This document shows positions 1-11,726 of a stretch of 64,000 nt of DNA, one piece after another. Under the pieces are notes generated by a model. That model was given only the letters and a program-made list of their open reading frames with translations, ran no database searches and was not told the DNA's origin. A program made the position numbers and the translations under genes. Where the stretch lies: NCBI GenBank assembly GCA_003956705.1, contig QZCP01000027.1, positions 62,001 to 126,000 on the forward strand. Reading direction: 5' to 3'. Position 1 is the first letter of the stretch. Each line of letters opens with the position of its first letter. This stretch comes from Brevipalpus yothersi (lineage: Eukaryota; Arthropoda; Arachnida; Trombidiformes; Tenuipalpidae).

Positions 1-2836
1 AACCAGATCTAATGATCATTCGATTAATGATCGTTTCAAGTTCTTTCACGATTAACTTTTTAACGATTAAAACGTGAACCTCTGGTTGAGAAAAGTGACT
101 CTAGATGGCGATACCATCACCGTAGAATGAAAAAGTTTTTTCATTTACTTTGATCTCGAATTTTGTTCAGATGAGTTCTAAAAAAGTTCTGAAAAGTTCA
201 TAAACCACTCTCAATTTCGATTAACTTTTTGGATTGAGAAAAGGCTGATTTTTTTTGCAATGATCAATCCCTCTGGTTTGCTCAATTTTGGGTCTGAGCG
301 AATGATAGTACAATGGTCGATGTGTGTAATGTCAACATTCTTTGAATAATGAAAAAAATATTCAAAATTGTCCAAGATTTTGAGTCTGGTGAGAAAAGTG
401 GTGATTCTGAATGTTGGAACCTCAGTCATCATCAAAATTACCAATCTCCTATCAAATTATGACCGGAAAACCCAGACCACTTTCAGTGGATATAGTCAAG
501 CTGTACGTAGAGACATGTTTGACCAAAAATACTTGGCGCAGTTCGTTGGAGATTGTTCACCGTAGGGTTCGAAAATTTATCAAGGCAATTTAAAATCAAA
601 CAAAGTGGCGAAGAAGTTGTGGAACTTGTCAGGCTCATGAAATTGGTTAAGCACAAGATGCTGATCAGATTTTCGTAGCAAAAAAATATTATTCTTTCTC
701 GGACGCTTGCTAGGCACGAAAATCTATCTTCCCACCGATATGGAGTGCGTTCTAAGAATTTTGAGGGCGATCCTAATTAGAGCCTGACTCTCTGATTTGT
801 AATCGTGATTGATGCGATTTATTGGGTTCCAGGAAGTAATTTAAGTTTCTGGAACCTTTTTCCATAGGATCTTTGTGGGTACACATACATACATATACTT
901 ATTTATGAGTTTTTTAACAAAAAATTGATTCTCATCACGTCATTTTATGCCTCACTTCCACCCAACTCAATATATTGGGTATTGACAGAAGGTGGAGAGA
1001 GAGATAACCTCCTTTGAATGTGGACCTTTTTCTTTATTATCACTCAAAATTTTTAGTATTATAACTTTTCAGCTGGATATCACTCTGCATGAGCTGATGA
1101 AATGAAACTTTTTTCTACCACTTTGCATGCAAAGTTGGATCCCTTGAATTTTTTGGGTTGCTCTTCTGTCTCGACGGCCAAGGAGAGTATGCTCATCACC
1201 CAGATGCATATTCAGCATTTTGAAGAAAAAATTTCCACTTTATTACTCAGCCAAATCCGCTCATATCGCTACCAAAGTGGCCAAGAAAGAATTCATTATG
1301 CACAAGGAATACACACACCAGGGAGATGGTTCCAATCGTTTTTAAGTGTTCCCTTTTACTTACTCATTTATTTTTCCATCATCATGAAAGTGTCAAAAAT
1401 TATTTTTCCTCTTTTTATGAGTCTCTTCTCTCTCTCTCCCCAAATAAGATCACTTTAAGAGGATTTAAATACCATCGCACTTGCTTTCAAAAATTTTTTT
1501 CTTCTTTTGCAAACGTTAACGAATCAATGTAAATCTTTTAACTTCAACATCGATGGTGGTGATCGGGTTAAATGAGAAAAAGAGAAGTTGGACTGAAGTT
1601 TGACTATCAGCTTTTGGAGCTTCAACTTTTATCCTCACACGATCGTATCACACCGACTACAAGGCATCTTAGTGTATAATATATCATCACATGTGTGTCT
1701 GTATCTGGGAGAACTTTCAGGACAGAACAATTAATGTTGATTGAATGAGAATATAAAATCATCATTCTCATCAGTGTTGGAAATTCAATTGGAAGCTATA
1801 AGATCGTGAGCTTAAAATCGCAAAACTTCATAAAATGAGCCACATACAGTACAATCTTAACCTCTCTGACTTTCTTACATACATGATAATTTCATTTCAT
1901 ATTGAGAATTGAACTCTTATGGGATTGAACATGGATCAAGGTGGCCGTAGAATGATAAAAATAAATAGATAAATCATTGGGTATGTTGATGAATGGCTAA
2001 GCTACAATCAGATGGGAAATAAAAACTGAATCAACATGATAGGTAGCAAGGTGCCGATTTACACCCAAATTACTGTCGGATCGTGTTCAAATTGCCGTAA
2101 GCGATGCCAAAAAAATTTTATCCACAGAGGAAGGAGACCTACCTTCGAATGATTTACATCTTTTTTCATCTATCTCACAACAGCATACACTTTGGGCATT
2201 CATTTCTAATCAACAGGAAGCCCACAATGTAGTTGTTCTATTATGTCAATCTACCGTACATTTGATGATGGGTTGAGCTTTTTTCGCTAAGAAAGAGGAG
2301 CCAAAAACTTGATAAGTTGACTGCAGAGTAGCCATAATAATTTAAACATGGAAACACACGCCGAAATGGACATCTTCATGTAGTGTTGCTAAATTAAGCG
2401 AGAATACATTTTTTTTCTCTTCCCAACTTTAATTTGGTTGAGAAGTCAATATTTTTGGTTTTGCTGTTGAATAATTGCTCTCTCTCCATCTCTTCCCTCT
2501 CTCTGCTTACGCATAATTGAGAGTAACCTTTTTGTTTCAAACATGTAATAATCTTTTTTCATATACAAAAAACATGAGGAAAGAGGTTCTCTCTGTAGCC
2601 ACTTGAGACATCATTTTAAGCAAAATTTTGCTGCTGATAATTCTTTTTCCATCTTTCTCTCTCCCTCTTCTTCTTGCCTTTGGCCAGCTTCTGTTTCCAA
2701 CCAGCGACACAAGTTTCCATACTCATTAGCAATTCTGTTACATTGAAATTAATAGTTTTTCCAGTTGACAGCATGTATATTTCGTGAGGAAGAGAGAGAG
2801 AGAAGAAAAAACCAGCATCATCAGCTATCATTTAGC

Positions 2837-2839
<3 letters not shown>

Positions 2840-2903
<64 letters not shown>
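2840..2903. repeat. (CT)n microsatellite
   Basis: About 32 perfect CT units. The tract reads as Ser-Leu on the plus strand, so open frames crossing it are artefacts. Confidence 0.97.
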
Positions 2904-2905
<2 letters not shown>

Positions 2906-3110
2906 TACCATCCTCAGCCCACCTCATCTTCATCTCTTTTCCCCTTCTTATTTTACTGGAATCTCTCCTGTCTAGCCACAGCGTTTCAGTTCGGGATGAT
3001 GGATTATCAATTGGCTAATAAAATAATCCAAGTTCCTTTCTTTGGTCTTCTTCTCCTGATTACTCCTCAAAACTGACCTTTAAATCCGGTTTCCCGCCGT
3101 TTTTTTTTCT

Positions 3111-3115
<5 letters not shown>

Positions 3116-3171
<56 letters not shown>
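3116..3171. repeat. (CT)n microsatellite
   Basis: About 28 CT units, starting some 210 bp after the end of the preceding CT tract, in the same orientation. Confidence 0.97.
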
Positions 3172-3176
<5 letters not shown>

Positions 3177-4617
3177 GTCACTTCTTGATTCATCCAGCTT
3201 TCACAGTCCATTTTCAGCTTTCTATCATCTTACACATCTCAGCCTCTTGTAACTTCTTCTTCTTCTTCTTCTTCGTCCACCTTCTTTTTCTTTTAAAATC
3301 AGCATGTCAGCTCACTGGACCACCGGACACTGAGCTCATGTCAATCGTCAGGAAATGTCTTGAAAAATAGAAGAAAGCCACCAAGATTTTCGTGTTCAAA
3401 ATATATGGTGATTTGAGAGTAAGCTGGTGGAAAAATTTTCTAACCTCAAAAACTTCGAAGAAATAGCCAATATCGTCCGGAGGAATCTTGATCTCCTAGT
3501 AATCTGATGGCTTTTCTCTTAGCCTATCAGATTAGGTGTCTTTTTCACTTTCGGAAAGCATATTCAGCTTTTAATCCTTTAATCGGATGCTGTATATATT
3601 ATTATTATTATTATTCTTGAATCTCTATACCCGTATATATACACTCACCGTTGAGCCGATAAATTATTCTTATTTTTCTTGTCCCTATCTCACCTGTATG
3701 CCTCGCATTTTATTATCATCATCTTTATCTTTCTTTTTTAAACTCTATTTCATCGCTCATCATCCTACTCACCGGGAATACTCAAGCTCAGACCAGCTTG
3801 ACTTGATTTTCGAGGAAAAAGAAGAAATCCTACTCATCTCATGGAGAAAATTTCTCTCTTGTCATCTTTAATTTCATTTCATTGAATTTGAATTATTTTT
3901 CCAGAAAAAAACTTTTCGGCCATTTAGCACTTCAATTCACGCGTTTACTAGTTCAAAGAGTGAAAATTCTAAAATTCCGGTTCAAATCAGGATGAAGGGT
4001 TGAAATTCTTGCGTGGATGCATGAAAAAGTGTCCACCATATAATCAAATCATGAATGAATGATATCGATCTTAGTCAATTCGGAAACTCATCTATTTCCA
4101 ATGAAAAGAGGGCTTTTTTGATTGAAATTCTATCTTGAGGTGTGGCTGGGGAGAGGACATCTTTTTTAATTATTTCAGAATTCGATCAAAGTGACTAATG
4201 GGAAAAGCTTCAAATTGGCAGTATTCTGTGACAAATTATGCGAAGCTGGAAGGTATTCTATTCCACAAGGTTTTCTGAATGAGCTACCAGCTATATTGGT
4301 TTAGTATTCCTCTCTCGTAAAATTCCATGGTCAAATTTTCCAAATATTTGCACTGCTAATATTTTTTGCTGTTATCAAAATTAAGAAAAATTTAATTTTA
4401 ATTTTGCATTCATTTGCATTAAATTATACTCATAATTGTTATCTGTATTGATCAAACTGTTCATTCACCCTTTCACTGGGAACAGGTATCAGTACCGGGG
4501 CAAGTAAGTGGAAAAAGAATCTTCTCTCTCTTTCTCCCTTTCTCTTTCCCTTGCCTGTTCATGAATCTTGACCATGTCCAACAAGCACTTTCCAATCAAT
4601 TTCAATCCCAGTGGTTA

Positions 4618-4620
<3 letters not shown>

Positions 4621-4680
<60 letters not shown>
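4621..4680. repeat. (GA)n microsatellite
   Basis: Thirty uninterrupted AG units. Confidence 0.97.
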
Positions 4681-4681
<1 letters not shown>

Positions 4682-4842
4682 AAGTATAGCAAGAAGGACC
4701 ACAAGAGAAGAGGAAAGAAAAAGCTGGACATGAAGATGGAGTGTTTTTTTTCAAGCAGCAAAGACAGTGAACAAGTTGAACACGAGAAAAAGAGTCAGGG
4801 AAAGTTAATTGATTTGTTAATTTATCATTTGAGTGAGCGAGG

Positions 4843-4848
<6 letters not shown>

Positions 4849-4891
<43 letters not shown>
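4849..4891. repeat. (GA)n microsatellite
   Basis: About 21 GA units inside a purine-rich stretch. Confidence 0.95.
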
Positions 4892-4894
<3 letters not shown>

Positions 4895-5809
4895 TGGAAG
4901 AAGAAGGAAAAAAATCTCATCGTTTTACATCATCTTCATTCAGCATTCTATCAGAATTCTCGGCCATCTCATGACATGCATTTCGTGATAGGAAAAGAAA
5001 AAATGGCCTCACAGAATCAGAAAAGAGAACGTTGAGAGAGAGAGAGAGATACCAAACCAGGGAAGTGAGAGAGATGTGATCTGGGCAAAGATGTCCAAAA
5101 AAGAAGTCAACAGCTCAATGATTATCGCCATCGACGAATGATTACAAAACTGGCCACAAAAATTTGATTCCAGCATCAAAATTGCCCATTAAGTGGAATG
5201 ATAATGTATACACACAGTGAGCCAGGAATTTGTGTAATCTTTAATTTGCATTGAAACTTAGAATTAGTTCAATAGTGTGCGAAACATAATTGCGTCCGCT
5301 TAATGAAGGTCACAATATGTATCATGTTCAGTCAAGTGATTACATGTATATGTATGTGTATCTGACCACCATGAAGACTGTGTGTGTTAGAGAGCTAGAA
5401 AAAATGAATGATAATGTTAATAATGATGGAAAACAAAAAATGAATTCGCTTTTGGCCTTTCAATTGAGCCCTGTTGACTTTGAATCAACCCAAAAAAAGA
5501 GAAGATGGGGCCGATTACCGGTGTTTATGTGATTTGAGGGATCATGATTTAGTATGGACACGAAGATGATGATGTGGGCGGTTAGCCGATGATTTGCATG
5601 ATTTCTCTCTCCAGCTCTGTTCATCTTTTTCTTCCTCTTTCTCTTCTTCATTATTTTCTCTTCTTTTTTCTCTTCCATATGACATCTTTTCCATGATGAG
5701 AGTCAATTTGAGCTGTTTACAGGTATTTGACTTGGTGATGGATGCTGAACGCCTTCTCTCTCTCTCTTCCCGGCCATTTCAACGATAATAGCTGATCGAG
5801 GTGATCCAA

Positions 5810-5813
<4 letters not shown>

Positions 5814-5865
<52 letters not shown>
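5814..5865. repeat. (CT)n microsatellite
   Basis: About 26 CT units. Confidence 0.97.
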
Positions 5866-5868
<3 letters not shown>

Positions 5869-6536
5869 TTGTTCATCAATTATGAATCATCCTCAACCGA
5901 AGGAATACAAAGTCAAGGTGGAATAGTTGCCTGGAAGACATGGCATCGGCCGTCATCATCGCTGGTGGCAAGTCAGAATGGATCCATCAGTATGTAACCA
6001 TTTGGGATCATACACCAGTGAATTACCGGGCCCTGTGACAGTGATGATGACTTGTGTTCTGCGGAACATTTGGGTGGAGGATCCGAAAAAATTGGCCTGA
6101 AAAAGTGTATTAACACGCAATCACGCGAAATAAGATGTGATAGAAAAATTAAGCAGAAAAAAATAAAAAGGCCCCGCGAAAAAGAATGTTGCTACATAAT
6201 CAAAACTACATGTTCGACTGTGTGGATGTGTAATGTTCACTGGAAGATGTTTGAGGAGTGCGTATGTATATTTAACAGTAAATGTATCATGAGTAGGCCA
6301 CCGCAACAAAAGAGGTCCTTTTGAGGTCGATTTAGTGGAAAGAGATGGAAAAATAAGAAGATTATATTCAGTTCCAAGAACACAATCAAATCGAATTAGC
6401 AGAGTATTAATTTAAGATTTACAGATTTGTATACATATATACAGCTTGAAAGGTGCCTCCAGTCGGCAGAATTGGCTCGTGGATGGAATCTTTTTATTCC
6501 TTTTTCTGGGCCCAGGCGTTTCAAAGTGTGGTTTGA

Positions 6537-6570
<34 letters not shown>

Positions 6571-6571
6571 A
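6537..6571. repeat. Compound (GT)n(GA)n microsatellite
   Basis: About ten GT units switch directly into about seven GA units. It is the clearest compound tract in the window. Confidence 0.93.
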
Positions 6572-6993
6572 AATGAATCAGATTCCCGAATTAAGCTCAT
6601 ATCATGATCAAGCTCATGGCTCATCATGATGCTTGTATGAGCCAACAACATCTTGTCTCAATGTCTTTCACTGGATAGGTATTCCTTTTCGCTTTTATTC
6701 CGATTCACCGGTTGAATCACGCGAACATCATATCAATTGGATGTAGAGAGAGAAAAGAGAAGAGAATATGTAAGCCCAGCCAGTTGCTTGAAAATTGAAC
6801 TTGATTTCGTTTCTGTCAGACTATCATCATCATCCAGCCGGAGGGCCGATTTATCATTTTCTCTCTTCTTCATCTTCTTCTTCTCTCTCTCTCTTTCTCT
6901 CCATCCTATCGCTCACTATCGTCCTCAAAAATCAGACTTGCAACATTCTCTCTTTCTCTCTCTTCCATCGTGTATGTTTATGTGTGAGGACAT

Positions 6994-6995
<2 letters not shown>

Positions 6996-7069
<74 letters not shown>
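6996..7069. repeat. (GA)n microsatellite
   Basis: About 37 AG units, among the longest uninterrupted tracts in the window. Confidence 0.97.
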
Positions 7070-7077
<8 letters not shown>

Positions 7078-7761
7078 CTTGATCACTTGGTTAGACCATG
7101 TTAAGTTGAAACATGTCATATCGTTAGTGAAAAAGAACGATGGTTAAGCATCAAATACGAAAAATGGCAGACAATTTTCGGCTTTTCCTCTCTATTGGGT
7201 TCGGTATGGCGGGAAATGGGAAGAAGAAGTTGAGAGAGGTGAAGAAAAAGATGGAGAGCAAGAAAGATGAGAATAATCATTGAGCATTGGAAAAAGATTC
7301 ACTTTAAACAGAGCGGTGCTGATAGAGAAAACCAATCCAATTGGTAATTTTACCAGGATAATTGTGACAAGTTGATTCGGAATGATGCTCAAAGAGAGAT
7401 GATGATACTACTCTGCTCTTGAGTAGGGCAAGCTGAGAGAGAGAGGAAAAAAGTTGCTTTAAAGAGAGAGAGAGAGAGATGTGGATGAAATACAAGATGA
7501 TGGGGGACAAGAAATCTTGGGCTAGCAAGTGGGTGCCAATCATGGGTAACATGGGGAGAGAAACCAATAGGTACAGAAACTGGAGGAATTAATCATGATT
7601 CCCCTTAGAAGGTGGATGAAATCAGTAAGAAGCTGATGATTTTGATGGGCGAAATTTTATTTTTTCCAAAAAAAATACGAATCTGATTTTCTAGGGGAGA
7701 TCTTCATTTAACCATACACACTCTGTCCATCTCTCTCATCCGTATTATTTATACAGCTATG

Positions 7762-7763
<2 letters not shown>

Positions 7764-7809
<46 letters not shown>
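7764..7809. repeat. (CT)n microsatellite
   Basis: About 23 CT units just before the left edge of the diverged tandem array. Confidence 0.97.
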
Positions 7810-7812
<3 letters not shown>

Positions 7813-8696
7813 CTTTTATTTACTCTGCCACCTTCTCCATTGCTCATGATTCATGACTTGAAACTTTTTCCAATTGAATTTCATTGATTTTACGAAACAC
7901 TTGCTGCGATCGTGAAGTATTGAACTGTGAGAGGTCTCACACATACAGTCAGCTAGCAAGCGAACTACTTTGCGATGGGCTGTTGAAAGGATGAACATGA
8001 ACGGATGAATATTTTTCTATCAACATGATGATAAATAAATGGAATTTATCACTCTTGAGGCACCCATCTCTTCTTTTTAGGTAAAATTTTTGTAAAACAC
8101 ACATTCTCTATCACTCTAGTAGGGTGAGAGAGCGATTTTTCTAACTTGAATTTAGAGAATTTCACTATCTGGTCTAATCAAAGCAGAACTTATTTTGAAT
8201 TTAGGTAGAAAATATCATAAAATTATTTCATCAGTGTATTGACTGATTAAGATTTCAAGAGATAATCGTATTTTTATCTCCTTTAGTTGCGATCTTCGTC
8301 AAGTTTGGTTCATCAATTAAAATGGAGAAATGGTGAAATGGCCACTAATTTTTGTCAAAATTATTGGTGAATGATCATCTTTTCTATTTTGATGAAGCTC
8401 CAAAAAAATCAGAGGCTTGAAAATTAGCCAGAAATCTGTTATGAAATCGAATGGTTCAAAAATACACCAAATCAAGACCAATTGAATTCATGAAAATTCA
8501 ATTTCTTCTCTTCGGTTCGCAGTAGGATGATAGATCAAACTTATTTTTCAAACACAAGAATGCATACTTGTTCACGAATTAAGAATCTTATTGATTGACA
8601 TTAGAGCAGAGACAAGACAGGCTAATGCAATTAATCGTAAAGAAGTTGATCATGGTTCTGAGTTCAAAGCTCAAAGAAGAATCGAAAAATTGGCTC

Positions 8697-8780
8697 GAAT
8701 AATGTTCACCTCAATCCCAATTAATGCGACTACGACTCTTCATACAGGACATCTCATACATAGACATGCAGCCAGTAAGC
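8697..8780 (-). pseudogene. 3'-end remnant of a secreted-peptide paralogue
   Basis: On the minus strand this copy aligns with the end of the intact gene at 11336-11584. Its last codons read MKSRSRINWD followed by a stop; the intact gene reads MKNRNRNQWG followed by a stop at the same place. The sequence just past the stop also matches. About 26 codons upstream there is an in-frame TAG, and no signal peptide or acidic spacer is present. It is therefore a fragment of a paralogue, not a gene. It lacks the terminal Gly of the intact copy. Confidence 0.55.
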
Positions 8781-9849
8781 TTCTTTATGATGGACTATGT
8801 TGAAAAGATGAACAAAAAGAAATGAATACTTTTCAATTCAGAATGATGATGATTAATGGAATTATTCTTGAGACGCCAATATCGATGGCTTCAGGTGAAA
8901 TTTGTGTGGAACATGCATCCTCTATTACACCAGAAGAGTGAGAGCCATTTACCGTTGTTTGAGAGCAGCTTTAAAATTCACAAATTCTTCTCGAATTGAA
9001 AATTAAAATCTACTCAAATCAAGATTTATTCATTCAAAGTTTTGTTGATTAATGTTAAAGAATTAGCACTAATGTCCAAATGCGGAATGCCAAGAGATGA
9101 TCAAAATTAGATCTCCTCGAGTTTTGAACACTTTCTCGTCTACAAACACTGTGAGAACGAACAATAATTTCAATGAGAGATTGTGAAGATTATTATCAAG
9201 CCTATTTCAATGAAGCCTTTGATGGACCAAAGACTTGAAGAAAAGATGGAAAATCTGCTATGAAATCGAATATTCACAAAATTAACTTGGTTGTAACCAA
9301 TAAGATTCTTGGCTCAGCTATGTCTGTATAAACAAAGTTTCATTGATTGATCAAATCATAAAACTTGTAATCTAATCAAATCAGGGTGAATGTGATTCGA
9401 AACTTGGTTGAAAATTTTCACAAAAAGTAGATATTTAGTATATGAGTCATTTTATTTGTGATTTCAAGAGATAATCGTAGTTTGGTCCCATTTATTGTGG
9501 ATTTACTTCATTGATTTCTTAAGGCTAAGAAAAAAACAATAGTTCCAGTCAGAGTTTAGGAATGAATAATCATCGAGTCAATTCTGAAAATGCTTCAAAG
9601 ATTCTTGAACTAAGAAAATAAAGAATGACTAGAAATTTTTCACAAAATCTAGCAGTTCTAGAATGGGCTAACTCAACACCTTTTGAATTAATGAACATTC
9701 GATTTATTTCGCCAGCACAGTTACTTGGTCAAATTATTTTTCCAAACAAAAAAAGGCATATTTATCGACCAGATATTGAAACAAACCGAGGACAAATACA
9801 AGACTGATGTATTTGATTGTAAGAGAGTGGATCATGATTCTGTGTTCAA

Positions 9850-9875
9850 AGCTCACAGTGATAGCCAATGAAATT
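9850..9875 (-). pseudogene. Deletion scar where the secreted-peptide gene is missing
   Basis: This copy keeps the left flank (matching sequence up to about 11303) joined directly to the right flank (matching from about 11692). The whole coding sequence, its 5' UTR and the initiator are absent. A second gap removes the TATA-box segment. The join shows that the gene body was lost here, or was never present in this unit. Confidence 0.6.
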
Positions 9876-10441
9876 TGCGGTTTGTTTTCAAGTTCTTTTA
9901 CTGATGCTCACGAGCGAGGAAATTCCCACATCTTTTGTCTGAAACTGCATATACAATTGTAAATCGTCCGATAACAATGAGACCATATACCTCTATGTGA
10001 ATGTTTGCTCACACTGACAAAACTTTGCTGAACTTTACTTCATTTTATCGATTGCTCTGTTAGTTGTGTCACAATACGGCTCGAATTTTTAAGAATATGC
10101 TTCAGCTTTTACGAATTCATCGAAAGCTCAGCAACAATTAACAGATTGATACAAATAAAATTTCAGTTTCATATTAGAAATTTACGATGAAACAATCCAG
10201 AGTCCTACGATTGTCATCGACCTTCGATTTCCACAGCTCACAAATATGGATACAAGATAGCGAGAAGAATAATTACTCAGAATAATCAGTATAAACTAAT
10301 TTTAACTCTAGAAGTCAGGTCAAAATTCAACTTGAGAACATAATTTTCCTAAATATCCTTCATTGCAATAGCTCATTTTAAGCACTATTTTTCCTATCAT
10401 AGAAGTGAAATCTCAATTCGTCTACATGTATGAATCATGAA

Positions 10442-10486
10442 AATATTTGCCTGTGACGTCTTATTTGTTGATCAAGATGATTGATT
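10442..10486. promoter_or_regulatory. 45-bp block identical to 12450-12494 (copy A)
   Basis: Perfect identity over 45 bp between two otherwise diverged repeat units. The block contains TGACGTC, a CRE/ATF-like core, followed by TTATTTG and TTGATCAAG. A regulatory role is inferred only from the local conservation. Confidence 0.4.
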
Positions 10487-10657
10487 CGATCCGTCTGTGT
10501 TTGAGAAATTCTCATCTCGGCCAAATAAATCACATCTACATGACCCTATTGTATAATCAAGTATTCCACAGATCCTCAAGTCTATATACATATACATGAT
10601 CTATATATGATTAATTATATTCTAGCTGTAAAATAGAAAGAGGGACTAACTGCAAAC

Positions 10658-10680
10658 GAGAGAGAGAGAGAGAGAGAGAG
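10658..10680. repeat. (GA)n microsatellite
   Basis: About 11 AG units at the right end of repeat unit A. It corresponds to the longer tract that ends unit B. Confidence 0.92.
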
Positions 10681-11195
10681 CTCAAATTCCAGCGAAAGTT
10701 TCAGTTTCAGATTTTCAGTTCTCATCAAACATTGGACATCTCATGAGGAATTCAGATTCTCGATTAGGCCGAAAGCTGATCGAGTGAAGGGAACAGACTG
10801 AGCGCAGCATCGGTATTACAAAGTCAGTTCCTCAACGTTATAGCTATCATACAGTCACCGCTGCCAAGAGATTATTATTGTCTCATGTGTCTCTTGTCTC
10901 TTGTTAGAGACTTGATCTCCTATTAATCTGTACTCTATACCGCAATTTGGAAGACTTCTCTTCAAATTGGGATCACCCGATAGTAATGATATCCCTCCAA
11001 ACTCATAGAATTAATAATTATCGAGTAAATTCTGAGGATGCTTCAGCAATTCAGAAAATGATTAGAAATCTTGAAATAGAAATATTTCCAAAACGGACCA
11101 ACTTGAAACCAATTGAATTCATGAGAGTTCGATTTTTTCCTTCCTTGTTCAACATAGCTATGGGATCAAATCGTTTTCAAACAAAAGAATGCATA

Positions 11196-11201
11196 TTTAT
11201 T
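11196..11201 (-). terminator. Poly(A) signal AATAAA of the secreted-peptide gene
   Basis: AATAAA on the minus strand, about 135 nt after the stop codon at 11336. This is a normal distance for a compact 3' UTR. Confidence 0.5.
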
Positions 11202-11335
11202 TACGAAGTAAGGATCTCATTGATTGACATTAGAACAAATACAAGACTGATGCAATTGATTGTAAGAGAGTGGATTGAGGTTCTGAGTTCAAAGCTCACA
11301 AAATGATCAGAAAATCGACTTGGATAATGTTCACC

Positions 11336-11584
11336 TTATCCCCACTGATTTCGATTACGATTCTTCATACCGGAACGTGGTGGCTTCTTGGTCTCTGAAG
11401 CTGGTGATGGAGATGTTCCACTGGAATCGGCTGCCTCAGATGATGCTGATGCTAATTCCTCACTGGATGCTTGTTCGGTGGCTTCCGATGCTGGTTGATC
11501 TGTAGCACCTTCGCTCTGAGCATTCAGACTGACCAGGAGACACATGAAGAAAGCCAGTAGAACGACAACTCTTAGTGAAGTCAT
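11336..11584 (-). CDS. Small secreted protein with acidic spacer and basic C-terminal tail
   Basis: Predicted 82-residue secreted protein of unknown function. Residues 1-23 form a classic signal peptide: a basic start, then a run of Val, Leu, Phe and Cys, with likely cleavage after LNA. Residues 24-65 are an Ala/Ser/Glu spacer with almost no hydrophobic residues. Residues 66-82 are basic (KKPPR, then MKNRNRNQWG) and end in Gly. The acidic spacer plus cationic tail recalls precursors of antimicrobial peptides or amidated neuropeptides, but I recognise no family. An in-frame upstream ATG (11687-11689) would add 35 residues. I prefer the ATG at 11584 because the signal peptide begins there and the upstream ATG lies only about 5 nt from the predicted start of transcription. 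The gene has its own TATA/initiator promoter and AATAAA. It sits in the last unit of a tandem array in which other copies are broken. Confidence 0.72.
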   Translation of the reverse strand: MTSLRVVVLLAFFMCLLVSLNAQSEGATDQPASEATEQASSEELASASSEAADSSGTSPSPASETKKPPRSGMKNRNRNQWG

Positions 11585-11691
11585 GATCAAACACTGGAAT
11601 GCCAAAAGATATCCACAAGATAAACAAACGTTCGAAATTGATAGAACTCTCGAGATATATGTTACTTTCGAAGTTATGGTATTTAACATTC

Positions 11692-11696
11692 ACTGA
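11692..11696 (-). promoter_or_regulatory. Initiator (TCAGT) of the secreted-peptide gene
   Basis: TCAGT on the minus strand matches the arthropod initiator consensus. Its A (11694) lies 32 bp downstream of the first T of the TATA box. The predicted 5' UTR up to the preferred ATG is about 110 nt. Confidence 0.65.
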
Positions 11697-11719
11697 TAGC
11701 CAAAGAAACCCATCGGCTG

Positions 11720-11726
11720 TTTTATA
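11720..11726 (-). promoter_or_regulatory. TATA box of the secreted-peptide gene
   Basis: TATAAAA on the minus strand at the canonical distance from the initiator. The matching segment is missing from the gene-less repeat unit near 9870. Confidence 0.7.

Larger units (their letters stand above)
1..7763. other. Gene-poor flank with simple repeats
   Basis: I see no supportable gene here. The longest open frame on the plus strand (1102-1458, 118 codons) matches no family I recognise and has no signal peptide or clear splice sites. Short overlapping frames at 211-593 on both strands are also unrecognised. The rest is AT-rich sequence interrupted by the CT and GA tracts listed separately. Confidence 0.6.

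Noticed and set aside
1102..1458. 118-codon plus-strand frame starting MKLFSTTL
   Set aside because: It has no recognised domain, no clear promoter and no splice signal, and the C-terminal half is pyrimidine-rich low complexity.
3968..4000. GGTTCAAATC resembling a tRNA T-arm
   Set aside because: No acceptor stem, D-arm or anticodon arm can be drawn around it.
6737..7147. 136-codon plus-strand frame crossing a GA tract
   Set aside because: Much of it is Arg-Glu or Ser-Leu translation of simple repeats.
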